A stretch of 64,000 nt of DNA. Source: Volvariella volvacea V23. Its lineage: Eukaryota; Basidiomycota; Agaricomycetes; Agaricales; Pluteaceae. Under the pieces are notes generated by a model. It did not search any database. It was given only the letters and a program-made list of their open reading frames with translations, and was not told where the DNA came from. The DNA lies in NCBI GenBank assembly GCA_000349905.1, contig KB722755.1, positions 11,602 to 75,601 of the forward strand. The letters are read 5' to 3'. This document shows, in pieces, positions 14,570 to 27,012 of the stretch (position 1 is its first letter; the number at the start of each line of letters is the position of its first letter). The position numbers were made by a program, and so were the translations under genes.

Positions 14570-14947
14570 TGGTCGAGAGTGGCAAGGCAAGAAAGAGAGG
14601 TGGGACGGAGGGTCTGGAGAGCTGGAGATAAATTTTAAACGCCTTCCCAACAGCCAACAGCCCAGGAAATGAGGTGGCGGGAAACTGAATGACTCCAGAG
14701 TCTGGAAGAATCAATTTTTGCACAACAGCCGAATTTCGGGTTTATTGCCCTTGGCTGTCCCGATCGTCCTGCCTGCCCTGTCCAATCACAACAATATCCC
14801 GGAACAACTCTGCTCATCCTGGCTTATCAGATAAACGCTCAGAAGATCAAAAACTATCATTATTTGACGATACATTATGCATTAAATACGGCAAATCCAA
14901 TTTGCCCCTATGCCTACAGTCGCCCAAAACGCAAATCACCAAGCACC
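14570..14947. other. Intergenic, promoter side of ARG5,6
   Basis: This region lies between the start of ARG5,6 and the stop of the next minus-strand gene, so it must contain the ARG5,6 promoter. Only short, mutually overlapping open frames are present. No clear TATA box or known arginine-control site was identified. Confidence 0.5.
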
Positions 14948-16176
14948 TCATAGGCCAAGACCCTCGACAACATTACCCAGACTGAGGGTCATCAACGTCT
15001 GCTTAAAGTTGGAAAGGAGGGGTGTTGTGACAGCCCTCATCTCAGTGCCAACCTCGTAGACAGCAGAAACGAATTCAGTGGTGGCATCACTGCGACAGAA
15101 GGTGAGACGCCAAGATCGCAGACGAAAAGACATGCACATACCCGACTTGCTGGACGAGAGGAATGACTTGGTCCTTTTGATCGGCCACAACGCTATTCAT
15201 CAAAGCGAACATGTCGACAACAACCATCTGAAAAACACGTCAACCTATGCACTTTACACAACGCGCATCATCACACACCTGGAAGACGTTCGTGAGCAGA
15301 AGAGATGTCTCGCGAACTGGGACGAAGCGGTCTGTATAGTAGAGGAGGGCCTTGTCGGGATTAGCCTGAAGTTGTTTGACAGCTCTTGTCGCCTCAGACA
15401 AAACAAGTTGCAGTTGGCCTAGAAGGGGACCCGCAACCTCCGCTTGAACTTGAACTTTAGTGGCCGCGACTGGAAAAAAACCTTAAGCCATTCTGCGCCC
15501 CCCAAAAAACCAGGTACTTACCAAGCTGTTGAACGATGGGTTCAATACGGTCACTGACACCTTGGATCACACCAGGGATAGACCCCTCCACTTGAGTGGA
15601 AACGGTATCCCCTTCAACTTGAACGTCACGATGGTGTTGCTTGTGCCTGATGGCGGCCAAGAGGGCGTCAACATCCCGCTTCTGAGTTTGGACACCGTCA
15701 TTGACATCCACTTCATGTTCGACGTTTACGCCTTCCACATGCAGGTTGGCGAAATTGCCCCAATGCCTTTTGGTTGGGTGAGTGATTTGAGGGCCTAATC
15801 GGATGGGGACGGTGTGCGAGCCGCCATCACGCCTCTTCTGGTTCTGGTGGCCATCAACGATAGATACCTTGGGACCGATGGTGACGTCGCCAGTGTGGAT
15901 ATGATGGCCGTGGTCGTGGTCGTGGTCGTCGTCATGAGTGTGAACACCAGGGACTTCTACACCACGGTTACCGTGAACATGACCATTGACAGCATGCTTG
16001 ACGTCGTCGATGATGTTCCGCTCAGTGTACTTGTTAGCGAGGGAGGCGACGCTAGAAGGAACGCGGATGTCGTCGGCTTGGACGTGGGAGAGATCAGGAT
16101 GATCATGGCTGAGCGGAGAAGCGAGGGTGGTGACTGCTACAAGAGCAAGAGTATAAAGAAGGGTAAAAGAGCGCAT
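14948..16176 (-). CDS. Secreted His/Asp-rich protein with dibasic sites
   Basis: Four exons: 16176-15522, 15469-15279, 15227-15142, 15089-14948; about 357 residues, all phases consistent. The first ~20 residues (MRSFTLLYTLALVAVTTLAS) are a clear signal peptide. Near residues 75-95 there is a run of alternating His and Asp (HDDDHDHDHGHH) that could bind metal. Three Lys-Arg pairs follow (QKRR, TKRH, QKRD), the type of site cut by Kex2 in the Golgi, suggesting processing into peptides. The C-terminal half lacks such sites and is helical, with patterns such as ETSLLLTNVF and IPLVQQVG. It somewhat resembles small fungal cell-surface helical proteins, but I do not recognise the family. Function is unknown; secretion is well supported. 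Confidence 0.8.
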
Positions 16177-16255
16177 GGTGAAAGGAATGTGGGTTTGTTG
16201 GCTAGGAATAGGGAGAGAGGGCTCGAATGTTGGTTTTCGCTTAGTTGACGTTCAA

Positions 16256-16263
16256 CTTTTATA
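16256..16263 (-). promoter_or_regulatory. TATA box of the secreted His-rich gene
   Basis: The minus strand reads TATAAAAG, 80 nt upstream of the start codon at 16176. Perfect TATA boxes at this distance are typical of strongly or conditionally expressed fungal genes, which suits a secreted protein. Pyrimidine-rich sequence lies between it and the ATG. Confidence 0.55.
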
Positions 16264-17118
16264 TTTCTCGCCGCGCCGGGTGACTCGCTTCGCATAGCCC
16301 GTCGCATGAATAGGTGTACGTACAATATAATGTGAATGGACAAAGGATCGCCAAAATTACATTTCTTCCGCGCTAGCTTGATCGAGATTGGGGACGCGAA
16401 GCGAATGCCAGGGTGATGAAGGTCGGGTTCGGAAGCGCTGATGCGAATAAGGAAGGCTAGCAGCGGCAGCATCCAGACCAATGGTCAATTCAGACCAAGC
16501 GCACGCCCCCTAGACTAGGCTGGGGGCGCAAATAGTTGGCGTTTCTTGAAACGGAGCGGTGATACACCATCTCGCACAATAAACCCAACAAGGAAAGGCC
16601 TTTCACCAACGTTTGGGCCTCCTTTTCAGGAGCCAATCCTCAGTAGCACTTGAAGTTATGTTACAACCAGAACGCGTTCTGCCAATGCGGACGTCATATC
16701 AGCATGGCCTCCTACGTCAGCTGCGACCTTGTTAGGCTTGGCAAAGTTTTTTGTGTCACATCCATCTCGCTCGCTAGTTTCAATGAGTGGAGCAGGGCGC
16801 GGCGACTTGGCCATCGAGATAACTAAGCTCAAGGGAAACAAAGAAGCGCGTATAACATACGTAACTAAAAGACCTGTATAGCTGTGAGTCGGAGCACATG
16901 TTCAGCACCGTAGAGTTGCGAGCAGAGCGCAGTTTTGCTGTATTGTTGGCCATTGCAGGGTGGTACAATGGGGTTGTGAGCCGTGTACGTCAAGGCCTCG
17001 AGGGAAGCCTGAGTATCAAGTCAAGCACAGACAAACAATGCCGTAATGCCCGCCGGCTAGGGAATGCACATGGCGTTGGGCAACCTGAGGCTCGACGTGG
17101 AACCTCCTCCTGACCGCC
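16264..17118. other. Divergent intergenic region
   Basis: This region lies between the divergent starts of the secreted protein gene and the BEM46-type gene. Short open frames on both strands overlap and show no domain. No repeat or RNA gene was seen. Confidence 0.55.
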
Positions 17119-18775
17119 ATGTCCAATTTACCAAGTTTTGGCAATTTCGCGAAGGTGAATTCCAATCGCTCGCTCTGCGCCCCAAGTGCCAACGTTCTCC
17201 ACGATAGGGTGCCGCGGCAGTTTCAACGCTGCGTTAGTGCATGTTTCTTCGCGCCTAGCTTCGTGACCTGACGCTGTAACACGATTCAGTGGCCGGGCTA
17301 GTGTACTACGGACAGAATTACCTCATATATCCATCCGCCTATCCCCAAGGTTCTCGTCTAGGTTAGTGTCATGGGAACCGCATAGCCATCTACACTCCGT
17401 GAATCTGATCTCAGAGGGAACGCCGAACTAATGTGACTTGGCCTTCGTCGTTATGCTTCGAATTTGCAGAAGTGCTTTCTCCCACCGAATTCAATTTACC
17501 GCACCAAGATCTTGAATTGCGAACCGAGGATGGCATTCTTCTCAAGTGCTATCTCTTCATCCAAGAGAAGGCGTTAGCAGACAAATTGCCCGATGCCCTG
17601 GGGGCACCCGATGAACGTCATCTGACAGAAGATGAAGTACGCACGAAGCCCACCCTACACCGTGCTGGTTCTAACGGGTGCCATTAGTTCATAGCAAGCA
17701 GACCTACCATCCTCATGTTTCACGGCAACGGGGGGAACTTGGGACATAGGATCCCACTGGCACGAGTATTTTTCTTGAAGATGAGGTGTAATGTACTTAT
17801 GTTATCCTACCGCGGGTAAGTTCCATCGTAGCACGTCTGTGCATCGACTCATTTCGGTCAAGCTACGGCCATTCTGAGGGGTCACCGTCTGAGAAAGGTT
17901 CGGCTTCAAGAGTAATGCTGCCGACACTTTTTCATTTTTCGTGCAGGAATTCAGATTGACTCTCAAACGGCGCTGAACTACCTACTCGAAGATCTGAGGT
18001 TCTCCAAATCACAGATCGTATGTGTACATTTACTCAACCCCTTCTTGTGAAGTTCGGGACATCTTTGAATGCAGGTGCTCTACGGCCAATCAATCGGAGG
18101 AGCTGTTGCGATCGATCTAGCTAGCAGAAATCCGACCAAGGTACACAATTTCCTGCTCGCACCTACAAAGCTTACCCTTCGTGCATAGATTGCAGCGTTA
18201 ATCTTGGAGAACACGTTTATGTCCCTTCCCAGCCTTGTTCCCCACGCATTACCCTTCCTTGGTCCCTTCTCATTCCTCTGCCACCAGAAGTGGGATTCAG
18301 CATCCAAGATACCTCTAATTCCCGCCACAACCCCGATATTAATGTTGAGTGGTATTCAAGACGAGCTTGTGCCAAAAGAGCATATGCGATCCTTATGGGA
18401 AATCGTAGCCAAGCGGGGTGAAAAGAAGATGCAGAATGGAGGACGAGAATATAAGAACGGACTAGAAAGAGCGAAGTACATGGAGTTCCCTGATGGCGAA
18501 CACAGTGAGTAACCTTTATTTTTTCCTCTCTTCTTTGTCACGCTAGTCGCAAGTCATGTATTAGTACTGAAAATTATTACCCACTGACAACCCTCTCGCT
18601 GTTGCTTGATTATACTTATGCATCCCTTCTAGATAACACGTGCGTGCAACCAGGATATTGGCAAGCTGTTGCAGATTTCGTTGCAAGTCTACAAGACTTG
18701 CCCGAAAAGTCGAAATCACGATCGCGCCCACGAACTTCAAGTTGCTCTAAGTCTAGTTCAAGCGCTTCAACCTAG
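17119..18775 (+). CDS. bem46: BEM46/ABHD13-type alpha/beta hydrolase
   Basis: Ten exons: 17119-17154, 17208-17232, 17290-17361, 17470-17636, 17688-17815, 17863-17897, 17947-18017, 18075-18140, 18189-18504, 18633-18775; about 352 residues. The N-terminus has a membrane anchor (AAAVSTLLAGLVYYG) followed by the family signature NYLIYPSAYPQGSR. Hydrolase motifs are in order: FHGNGGN (oxyanion strand), SYRGYGHSEG, GQSIGG (nucleophile elbow with Ser), ENTF, IQDELVP (catalytic Asp region) and PDGEHN (catalytic His). BEM46 proteins are membrane-bound, lie at the ER and plasma membrane, and affect polarised growth in fungi; the substrate is not known. The last ~25 residues are Ser/Arg-rich. Early exons of 25-36 nt make it easy to mis-annotate. 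Confidence 0.9.
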
Positions 18776-19641
18776 TAACGAAGCCTCATTCATCTATGTC
18801 CCTTGTACTCGCGCAATAGACAATAACTTCAGCGGCGAGCAACCGCATACACCTAATTCCCTCCAGCTTCTGTCTCATCGCTATAGCCATACCCCACTCG
18901 CTTTGTGATGTGTCTCCATTCTTTGACATCGTACACCTTTCTCCTGCCCCTTTCGTCCTATTAGGCGTGGATTTCCTCTTCTGCCTGTCTTCGTCCATCT
19001 TACTCCTGCACTGTACAACTACTCCATTTTTTCTCTTCTCCGCATTTTGGATAGCACATCCCAAACGGGTGTTTCAACTTGTGATTGTTCGCACTTATTC
19101 GTATAGCTACGTTCGTAGTGATTTGGATGTGACTTGCTCACGTCCTGCACATTAATAACAAATTTCTGTCCTTCGCACACAAGACAAGAGCAGATTTGAT
19201 GACGACAGAATGTAATAATTGCATGTTCTTGAGCACGTCGTGAAAGTAGGTACCGAACACTTGTATACATGAACACGAAATGCTTCATGAGTGTCAAGAA
19301 TAGAAATAATAGATACACAAATGCAAATTGCAAACTGTAAAACGCATGATAACATGTGATGAAAGGGCGAGAAATTAATGTGAATGAGTGTGAGGATCAT
19401 GTGCAAGGTTAATGAGGAGGGGGAAATCATGGAGTATACATGATAGAGATTGGGATGAACAAGATGGCAGAGAATGATAAGGCCAAAAACATTGCGAGTC
19501 GAGCAAAGGATATGATATAGCAGCCAGAAAACTGGCGAGTGCAGGTATTTTACCTTGCTGTTGCCTTATTCCGTGAACAATATCGGAAAGCCAGATGCAA
19601 TACTGTACAGGTTGACTTAAGAGTTGCTTAGTAAAAATCCA
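18776..19641. other. Convergent 3' intergenic region
   Basis: The BEM46-type gene and the RING gene end towards each other here. The sequence is pyrimidine-rich near 18900-19060 and AT-richer after that. It contains only small frames and probably serves as two 3' untranslated regions. No other feature was seen. Confidence 0.5.
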
Positions 19642-22600
19642 TCACCGACGGCGGTCACGCAACCATGCGAGTTGTGGGGTTATACCAATACCACCACGAC
19701 TATTTTCAGTGGAATCATCTTCTCGTCGTCGTCGGCCATTGCTTGGACCAGGTTCAGGAGCAGGAGAGGAAGGTTTCTCTGGAATTTTGACTGTTTTGCG
19801 ACAAACGGGACAGGTAATTGCAGTACGTAGCCATGTCTATTAGGCGCATCAGCGAGATGGTTAAAAATGAAGGAAAGGACACACTTCAAGACACTCTCGG
19901 TGTAACCAGTGGGAACAATCATTAAGCTTCATCACAGAATCCAGAGGTTGGTACTTCGACCGAGTCAGTATCACAACAATACCGCAATTGAAGCAAATGG
20001 GAACGTACATCATCCAGACAGATGGGACACCTCGTGTCTGCTTCTGCCGTCTTCCACTCGCGGTAAAGGCCCTTAGCTAGGCTTGAGATAACATGATCTG
20101 GTGTGTGCTTGGGTTTGACTTCGCCGAGCATTGAAGCCAGGGTCAATAGACTTTCGTAAGACTCATCAAAGTCTTCATCACGCTGAGTTATTATCTGTCA
20201 GCACAACATCACCGCTTTACAACTGAAGGGAGCATACCATATAATCTCCAAATCCGAAGCTTCTTGGACCGCCATTATTGGTATTTCCACCACGCAAAAA
20301 CCTAAAACCACCAATATAATCTGGGGTAGGTAACGACCTATGCTCAAATTGCCTGGCAGCCCACCGTGTGCCGCCCCTTAACCTTGAGCGAGGGGGCGAG
20401 GGTCTATCTGAGTTGCTTTCATCCCGGGAACCACCACTTCCGCTTCCACCACCAGAGGAGTTTGAACCTTCCCCTCGCGAGAGATTTGAGGTCACTGAGG
20501 GCCTCCTACTGAACAATCGTTCGCGGAGCGATGCAGAGCCAACAGAGGGTAAAGGCGCAGGAGGTTCCCTGTCCTCATAACTATCTCGTGTTCTTACACT
20601 CATCCAAGAGAAGGAAGGGGTGTGATGCGTATGGTGATTGCTGGATTCAATGCTACTCCAAGGTTGGTGATGGTGGTGATGACGGTCTACAGTGGATGAG
20701 CTAGCTGATGATGGATTTGGTATGTTATTCGCTTGCGTAACAGCTGCAATCCTTCTGAACGTCGATGGGGGTGGGATCGGGATGAACGGTGGCGTAGAGT
20801 GGCCTGCGGAGTGTTCGCGATAATCTCGAGGGATAATCCGTCGTGGACGTGCAGTGCTGGCAGGAGGCGACGCATCGTGACTGAGAGCCTCAATTGCGTG
20901 ACGGAATCCCCCACTACTTCCGGTGGAGTGAGTTGGGGGAGCATTGACAGATATGGAACCATTCGATGTGGCCACGGATGATAATAAGGACGAAGGGGGG
21001 CCACTGAAACCTGATTGGGCAGGACCAAGGGAAGCGGCTATGTCACTCCGAGACCGCAACCCAAAGGAGGCATCGGGAGTGTCCCTCAATTCTGGGTTAT
21101 CAGACCTCATCCGAGTGAAACGTCGAAGATGAAGGGGTATGTCTCTCCTCTCCTCCTCTCCCATTACCTGTTGCCTTTGTTGATCAGGTCGACGAAGGTG
21201 AGAAAATATCTCCGTGGGTGGCTCTGGTCGAGAGCGCTCATGAACGACAGGGTGGTTCAATAGTGCGGGGCGGTAGCTAGTCTGAATTGAGCTTGGATAC
21301 AGGCCATGTGCAGTCTATAGGGAATTCAGTTATCGTTATCCATGCTTGCCGAGCGTGAACGGATATTTACTCACCGGGATGTCTGTAGGCGCGCTGTCTC
21401 TAGACCTTCTACCCAGCGTAGATGTGGTGACATATTCTTCACCCCGAACAACAGGAAGTGACAGAGGTCTCCTTTGAGGAGCGTGGGCTCCTCCACCCTC
21501 GCGGTTGCTATCATTTTGCTGCATCATGCGCTCTTCTAGAGTCCTCCTGTCCTGTACCACTCTTTGAACGGTATTTCGGAAAGGTCCAGGTTCAAAAGCG
21601 TTGGGATCCAGATTGACATATGCTGAAGATAATGTGGTGGAAGATGCCTCGACAGCATTGTGATTCGTACCATGTTGATTTAAACTTGTCGGAATGGAAG
21701 AAGGAATGATTCTGGCACCAAAGTTTGGAGGCCTCCTCTGTTCTGGTCTCGGTGACGGGGACCGCCTTTCGAACGGTGCTTCACTTGTGGCAATCTCGTG
21801 CCTCGAGCTGTTACCCTCCCCTTCATTGGCATTAGAACCAAACTCAAGCCTAAACCATGATGTTGCAGACGGTGCGCGGAAGACAGGAAGATGGACAACG
21901 GGAGACGCAGATGGTGATATATCCATCATAGACACGGGAGTTGAAGACCTTGGCGCATCCGTTATCTGACCATGATCACGCGTTGTGCTATTGGACTCAT
22001 CGATTCGCTGGTTGGCGTATCTTTGTTGATCAGGGGCTTGTTGCTGTTCAAATAAGCTCCCAAATGATGGAGAAGGAAGAGGAAGAAACTCCAGAAATCT
22101 CTGGCTTGGTAAGCCGCTGCTACTAGATGACGGTAATGGTCCTGGCATGGGTTGCATTACGGCGGAAGTGGAGAAAGACGGTGTCGCGCTGGATTGCGAC
22201 TGCGGTTGTGATGAGGATGGAAGCGGTGGGAAATCAGATGAATGATTGGCTTCGGCATAAACTGTACTGTCACCACTACTGTCCAACCTGAGATTCATAC
22301 CTAAACTCGGGCCTGAAGTCAATCCTAGGCCAGGAGGCGGCAGCCGGGGGGGATAATGGCCGCGTACAGTATCGCGGAACCGATAGGCATGAGGTCGATC
22401 TGTGCCGTCATTAGCCCTCTCAAAGGGACTTGCATTCATGGCAGATCCAGATGACATATTGAGTGATGAGCGATCGGATAATGATGACCATCGATTCGTT
22501 GTTTCTCTCGGTTGTCTGTCGTGTAGATGTTGATGCAGCGGAGCAGAATTCCCGTTCGAAACATCAGCAGCACGGACAGGGTGGTATCGACCAAGGGCCT

Positions 22601-25600
22601 CGTCCAAACCTGGCAAATCCATCGCGGAGGTGTGAGCACTGGTGAATGTAGCAGAAGCAGAGTTCGAGCTGGCGAAGTCATGCATTGAGGAATCCAGTGA
22701 TGCGGTGGATGCCATTGCAATATCCCCAAACGAAGTCCGGTTATAGGTTGCGGAAGACGTGGAAGAGCCTGCTTGCGTGGCGGTGGCGTTAGCTGTGGCC
22801 GAGGAGTTGGTATGTGCAGTAGGGAGATTTACAGCAGGTAACGGTGCGAGATGTATCCCCGCAGTCCAAACACCACTGCTAAAGCCTGTATGATCGGCGC
22901 CCAAGCTCTCTCTCGGGTTAGTGCTGGTGCGGAAGCCTAAAACACCAAAGGCCGTGCCCGCGTTTGTATTATCGTTGTAAATGGGTCTGGTGCTGGTACT
23001 GCCCAGGCGATGCGTAGTCATCCGGCCATCCAAATCGGAATGCAACCTGTCATTAGTAATCCCTTCCGGGTCTGATGGCACAGCATTGGGATCATGCTGG
23101 GCGTCAGAGGTGATGAGACCGGTGGATGGCAAGGCTGGTCGCAATGACGGAGGAGCTCTCGGCGTCGACCCTGAAGCGCGAATGGGTTCGAGGGACACTT
23201 CATGTTCACTCGACGAGCGATGTCGAGGGGCAGGGGTCCTGGCTGACAAGGATGATGACCAAGATAATGACGGGGGAGCCATTGACCTAGTTGTATCTTC
23301 CATATCCCTAAGTTGCCTTCTCAATCTTCGCATCATATCCGCATGAGCACTTCTCCTCTCTATCTCAGCAGCATTTTCTACGACGAGCGAGTTCGATGTA
23401 GTTGTAACACGAGGCACCGCAACATCGGCCATCGAATGAATGGATGTGGACGTAGAAGGAGAGGAATCCGCCACTGCGGAGAATGACGGTGCTCTTGAAG
23501 ACGTGGATGGTGACAATGCTGAGGATAAATTGAGTCGCACACGGTTGTGTGACTGCGTCAGTGAATTTGATCGAGCTGGTGTGAATGATGAAGGTAAAAA
23601 TGACGATGGTGGTACTCTAGACGCGGTTGAATTTGAATCAAAACCAAAGGATGACAACAGATCATCGAGAACGGGCGCGGCTGGGGCGGCTGATGAGATG
23701 GATGACCCTGGGCGCTCCGCACGAGAATGGTCCAAAGAGAGGAAAGGTGGAAAAGGCGCTAATGCAAGAGTAATCATTAACTATCTTCAAGGAAAATAGC
23801 AGACGGGGAAGAGTACCTACATGGTCGGTGTTGTCCAAATCGCGGTGCATGTAAGAGTCGATGCAATATAGCCCTGCCTTCATCATCATCATCGCTGTCA
23901 CTCCTGTCCCACTGATTTAATTGAGGGGAAGCAGATCGCCTGTTTGCAACCGCATTTGTAGTGTGACTTATTCCAGTATCGGCATTCCTCTCAAGAGAAC
24001 TACTTGCCCTCCTCTGTCTCCTAGAGAACCAATCGTCATCTACAGAGTTCGCCAAACCATCCACCCTATCCATTCCCTCTAGGAAACTCGTATTAATATG
24101 AAAACGAGGCGATAATGTAATATTATTGTGTAAATTTTCGCCGACCGAAGGGGGCTGTTGTGTATTTGTGTGAACCGTTGTAGTCGAAGACATTGAAGGT
24201 GCCGCAGGCGAAGAGGCAACTTGAGGTCCCGTGGATGGTTCTGTTGGACCGCCTTCACTGTTACTGGCCCAAGGAATAGGTATCAAACCTTCATTACTTG
24301 GAATTGGGACATCAATACGAGGTGGCTGAGCCGACGAAGCCGAAGGAGACGCAAGTACTGCAGACTGCAAGCCAGACTCTGATTGAGTCTGTGTCGGAGG
24401 GCCAGATACTGAAGCTGGACCACTAATGCCTTCCCCTTCCATCCCAAGATCTTCCCAGCTCGAGTTGAACAACGGTGAACCTGTTCTTAACACATCAAGT
24501 GCTGAAGCTAGTCGTTCGCGTATGGGTGCATAGTCGTCTCCGCCAGCTGAATTAGATGCCAACAGCGACTCGGCTTCTGAAGATGCAGGAGATGCGGAGA
24601 CGTAAACGGACGAAGATGAACCAGAACCGGAGGATTCGTAATCGGAGGGTGTATAAGCTGAAGCAGGGGAATCCTCGTTGATATTGGCTAAGGGAAAATA
24701 TGTCAAGCAATAAAGCAATCAGCTCGGCAGGAACTTTTCTTGAAGAAAAGCGAGCTTCACCTTGTTGTGCATCGATTGTTGGAGAGGTGTCATCTGGGCG
24801 CGGCTGCTGCGGATCATTCAAACTACTGGATTCGCCTTCAGAAACATTCGGTACAGCTAGCGGGTCTTGAGAAAGGGATAATGGCGGCAAAACGGGAGGG
24901 GGTGTCGGTGACCTTGAGGAAAGGGGTATGTGCGAATGATAATGCTGCAATTGTTGCCTTCTCGACGAGGTGATTGGTCGTGGGGGCGATATGGCAGATA
25001 GTCCTTCTGTCGCAACCGGTACTGGGGATAAAATGGATGTGGGCAGGTGCAGTCGATGATCTGTCCCGATGCTGAACGCGAACGTACTTGTCAAACTTGT
25101 GCCTGGTGAAGGCGTTAGCAATTGTGGTCCAGATGATTCCGATGCCGACGGGGATGAATGATCCTCTAAGTGCGAGCTATCACCCCGCCCGGACCCGTGG
25201 CCAGTATTCGGAGGTGGCGTTGAAATGCGGGAATAACCTGTATCCTCATCAATTTGCATCTCAATATCGTCTGTCATTAGCCGCGGAGTAGGTATTCTTG
25301 GCGGTGGTTCGTGGACGACATCTCCATAGGAATTTATCTGAGCCGCAGATGAAGTGGGAGAATGTGGCTGGGGGTTTTGAGAAGGTAGGGTCGTTGACGA
25401 TGAAGAGGCTGAAGACGCTAAAACTGAGTGCCTGAACCCTGGCCTCGAGGACGAAGAGGAAGAGGCCGACCGCCTATGACCATGACCGTAGCTAGAGCTG
25501 TGGCCAGACGCCGACCCGGGTCCATACCGCGCAGACCTGAATCTCCCAGTACCACCTCTACTGGAGCCTGTGTGAGAATAATGCAAATGTTGACCAACTG

Positions 25601-26042
25601 GACTCGCACTGCTCCTGCTCCCAATCGCTCCAACACTCCGCGACGACTCCGCGAAATCAACTTCATTTCCCGGGGCATTTGTAAGGGAGGTGGAGCTTGA
25701 GGGTGAAGAGCTGCTACTCCTGCTTGGCGAATCAGATGAAAGGTCGTTGTCACTCCTGGCTCTCTTGTAGCGATCGTTTCCATCATGAGTATGTGAATGC
25801 GCGTGATGCGAGGGTGCAACGAGGATGCCACCACCAGACCCTTGTCGGATGCTGGTGGCATGTGAGCTCGGTGCAACATCAGCAGAACCGCCAGCAATGT
25901 AACCGGTGCTACCCTCGCCTATTGAATGTGTTGGAGCCGTAGGGCTATCGAGGTCGAAACCAAACTCCTCAAAAGTGCGCTTGAAAGAGGTAGCACCCGC
26001 AGGGAGGGACAGTTGCAACTGTGGTGGGTAGTGAGAAGACAT
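19642..26042 (-). CDS. Giant Ser-rich RING-H2 protein (probable E3 ubiquitin ligase)
   Basis: Four long Ser-rich frames and three short ones join into one gene with seven exons: 26042-24761, 24687-23821, 23758-21375, 21314-20238, 20182-20009, 19953-19885, 19836-19642; about 2015 residues. Introns are 48-73 nt and every phase agrees. About 1,900 residues are low-complexity (Ser, Pro, Thr, Gly, Asn, short His runs such as RHHHHHQP), without a recognised domain and probably disordered. At the C-terminus is a RING-H2 finger: CPICLDD (from residue 1922), then NDCSHWLHREC and CPVCRK (about 1960-1965), spaced C-x2-C-x14-C-x-H-x2-H-x2-C-x8-C-x2-C. A Trp follows the third pair region as in E2-binding RINGs. 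So it should pass ubiquitin from an E2; UBC13 is its divergent neighbour. Substrates are unknown. Translation from the first ATG avoids an upstream in-frame TTG. Confidence 0.85.
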
Positions 26043-27012
26043 GTATCGTTTCCGATAGTTTTGTAGAGGGGGCTCCCCCAAGTGCCGCTATATGAGAATA
26101 TAGGATCCTAGATATTCCGTATTGGATGCCTAGCCGCGAAGGTGCGGGCAGAGGTCTAGTCGAAATAAACGGATACGAAGGTGACTGGCAATGTACCAAA
26201 GGCAAAGACGGCGGAAGGGGCACAGAGGGGGGTGTTGAAGGGGACAAAGAGGAAAAAGGGAGATGACTATTACAATGGATGACTACTGCCGAGCAGGAGG
26301 ACTTTACCACAGCTATGTGACCTGCCCGAGTGCCTTTGCCTGAGCCTCCACCGCGCCGTGGGCTCAGGGGTTAGGGTTAGAAGAGGTGGAGTCAATGTGG
26401 ATAGTGTTTCACTAAAACAGACCAACAATCTCTGGCCCAGCGGCGCAATCACCACCCCAGCAGAACGATCTAGTAACTGGTCTGGGTACCCTCGGCTGGT
26501 GTGAGACGAGTATTCAAGCTTGCCTAGCCGGGCCTTATCTTATCACGGCCACCCTGTACATGTGCAGCTGACGCTCGACATGTGCCATCAGCGGTGGGCT
26601 CATATAGGAGGACACTTCACATCGTAGGCTAGCAGCACGCAGAAAAGGGTGCACTTAGTGTCGACTTGCTTCATGTACATCATGCCCCATACTCCTCACA
26701 ACCATAGCAACTCTGAATACAAAATGCATAGTAGTTTGATGTGGCCCTACAACCGGCATAAAGCACGAAATGCTTCGCTGACGAGGTCAGAGGGAAATCC
26801 AGCAGCGCGTCTGTTGAGCCGCACTGCCTGCAACAACGTCGCCTTGGAAGGAGATGGGGCAGGTGATCTCGGGCGGGATGGCTTTCCTTCACGTGATAGG
26901 TCACCAAATGGGGGCAATCAAGTACTGCAGCGGCGACTGCTGAGCGTTGCAACACTCCTTCACTTTCTTCACTTGTCTTTTACATCTCAAGTCCTTTATC
27001 CGTCCTCCATCC
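26043..27012. other. Shared divergent promoter region, RING gene / UBC13
   Basis: About 970 bp separate the two start codons, so both promoters must be here. Pyrimidine-rich tracts occur near both ends. A TTAGGGTTAG at about 26370 is two telomere-like units, too few to mean much. No intact third gene was found; short frames on both strands overlap. Confidence 0.55.

Noticed and set aside
15529..16248. Plus-strand frames opposite the secreted protein
   Set aside because: They are complements of the His/Asp codons (Val-rich runs) and lack a domain; the minus strand has a signal peptide and phase-consistent introns.
26365..26385. Telomere-like TTAGGGTTAG
   Set aside because: Only two units in a gene-rich region; it is expected by chance or as a weak regulatory site.
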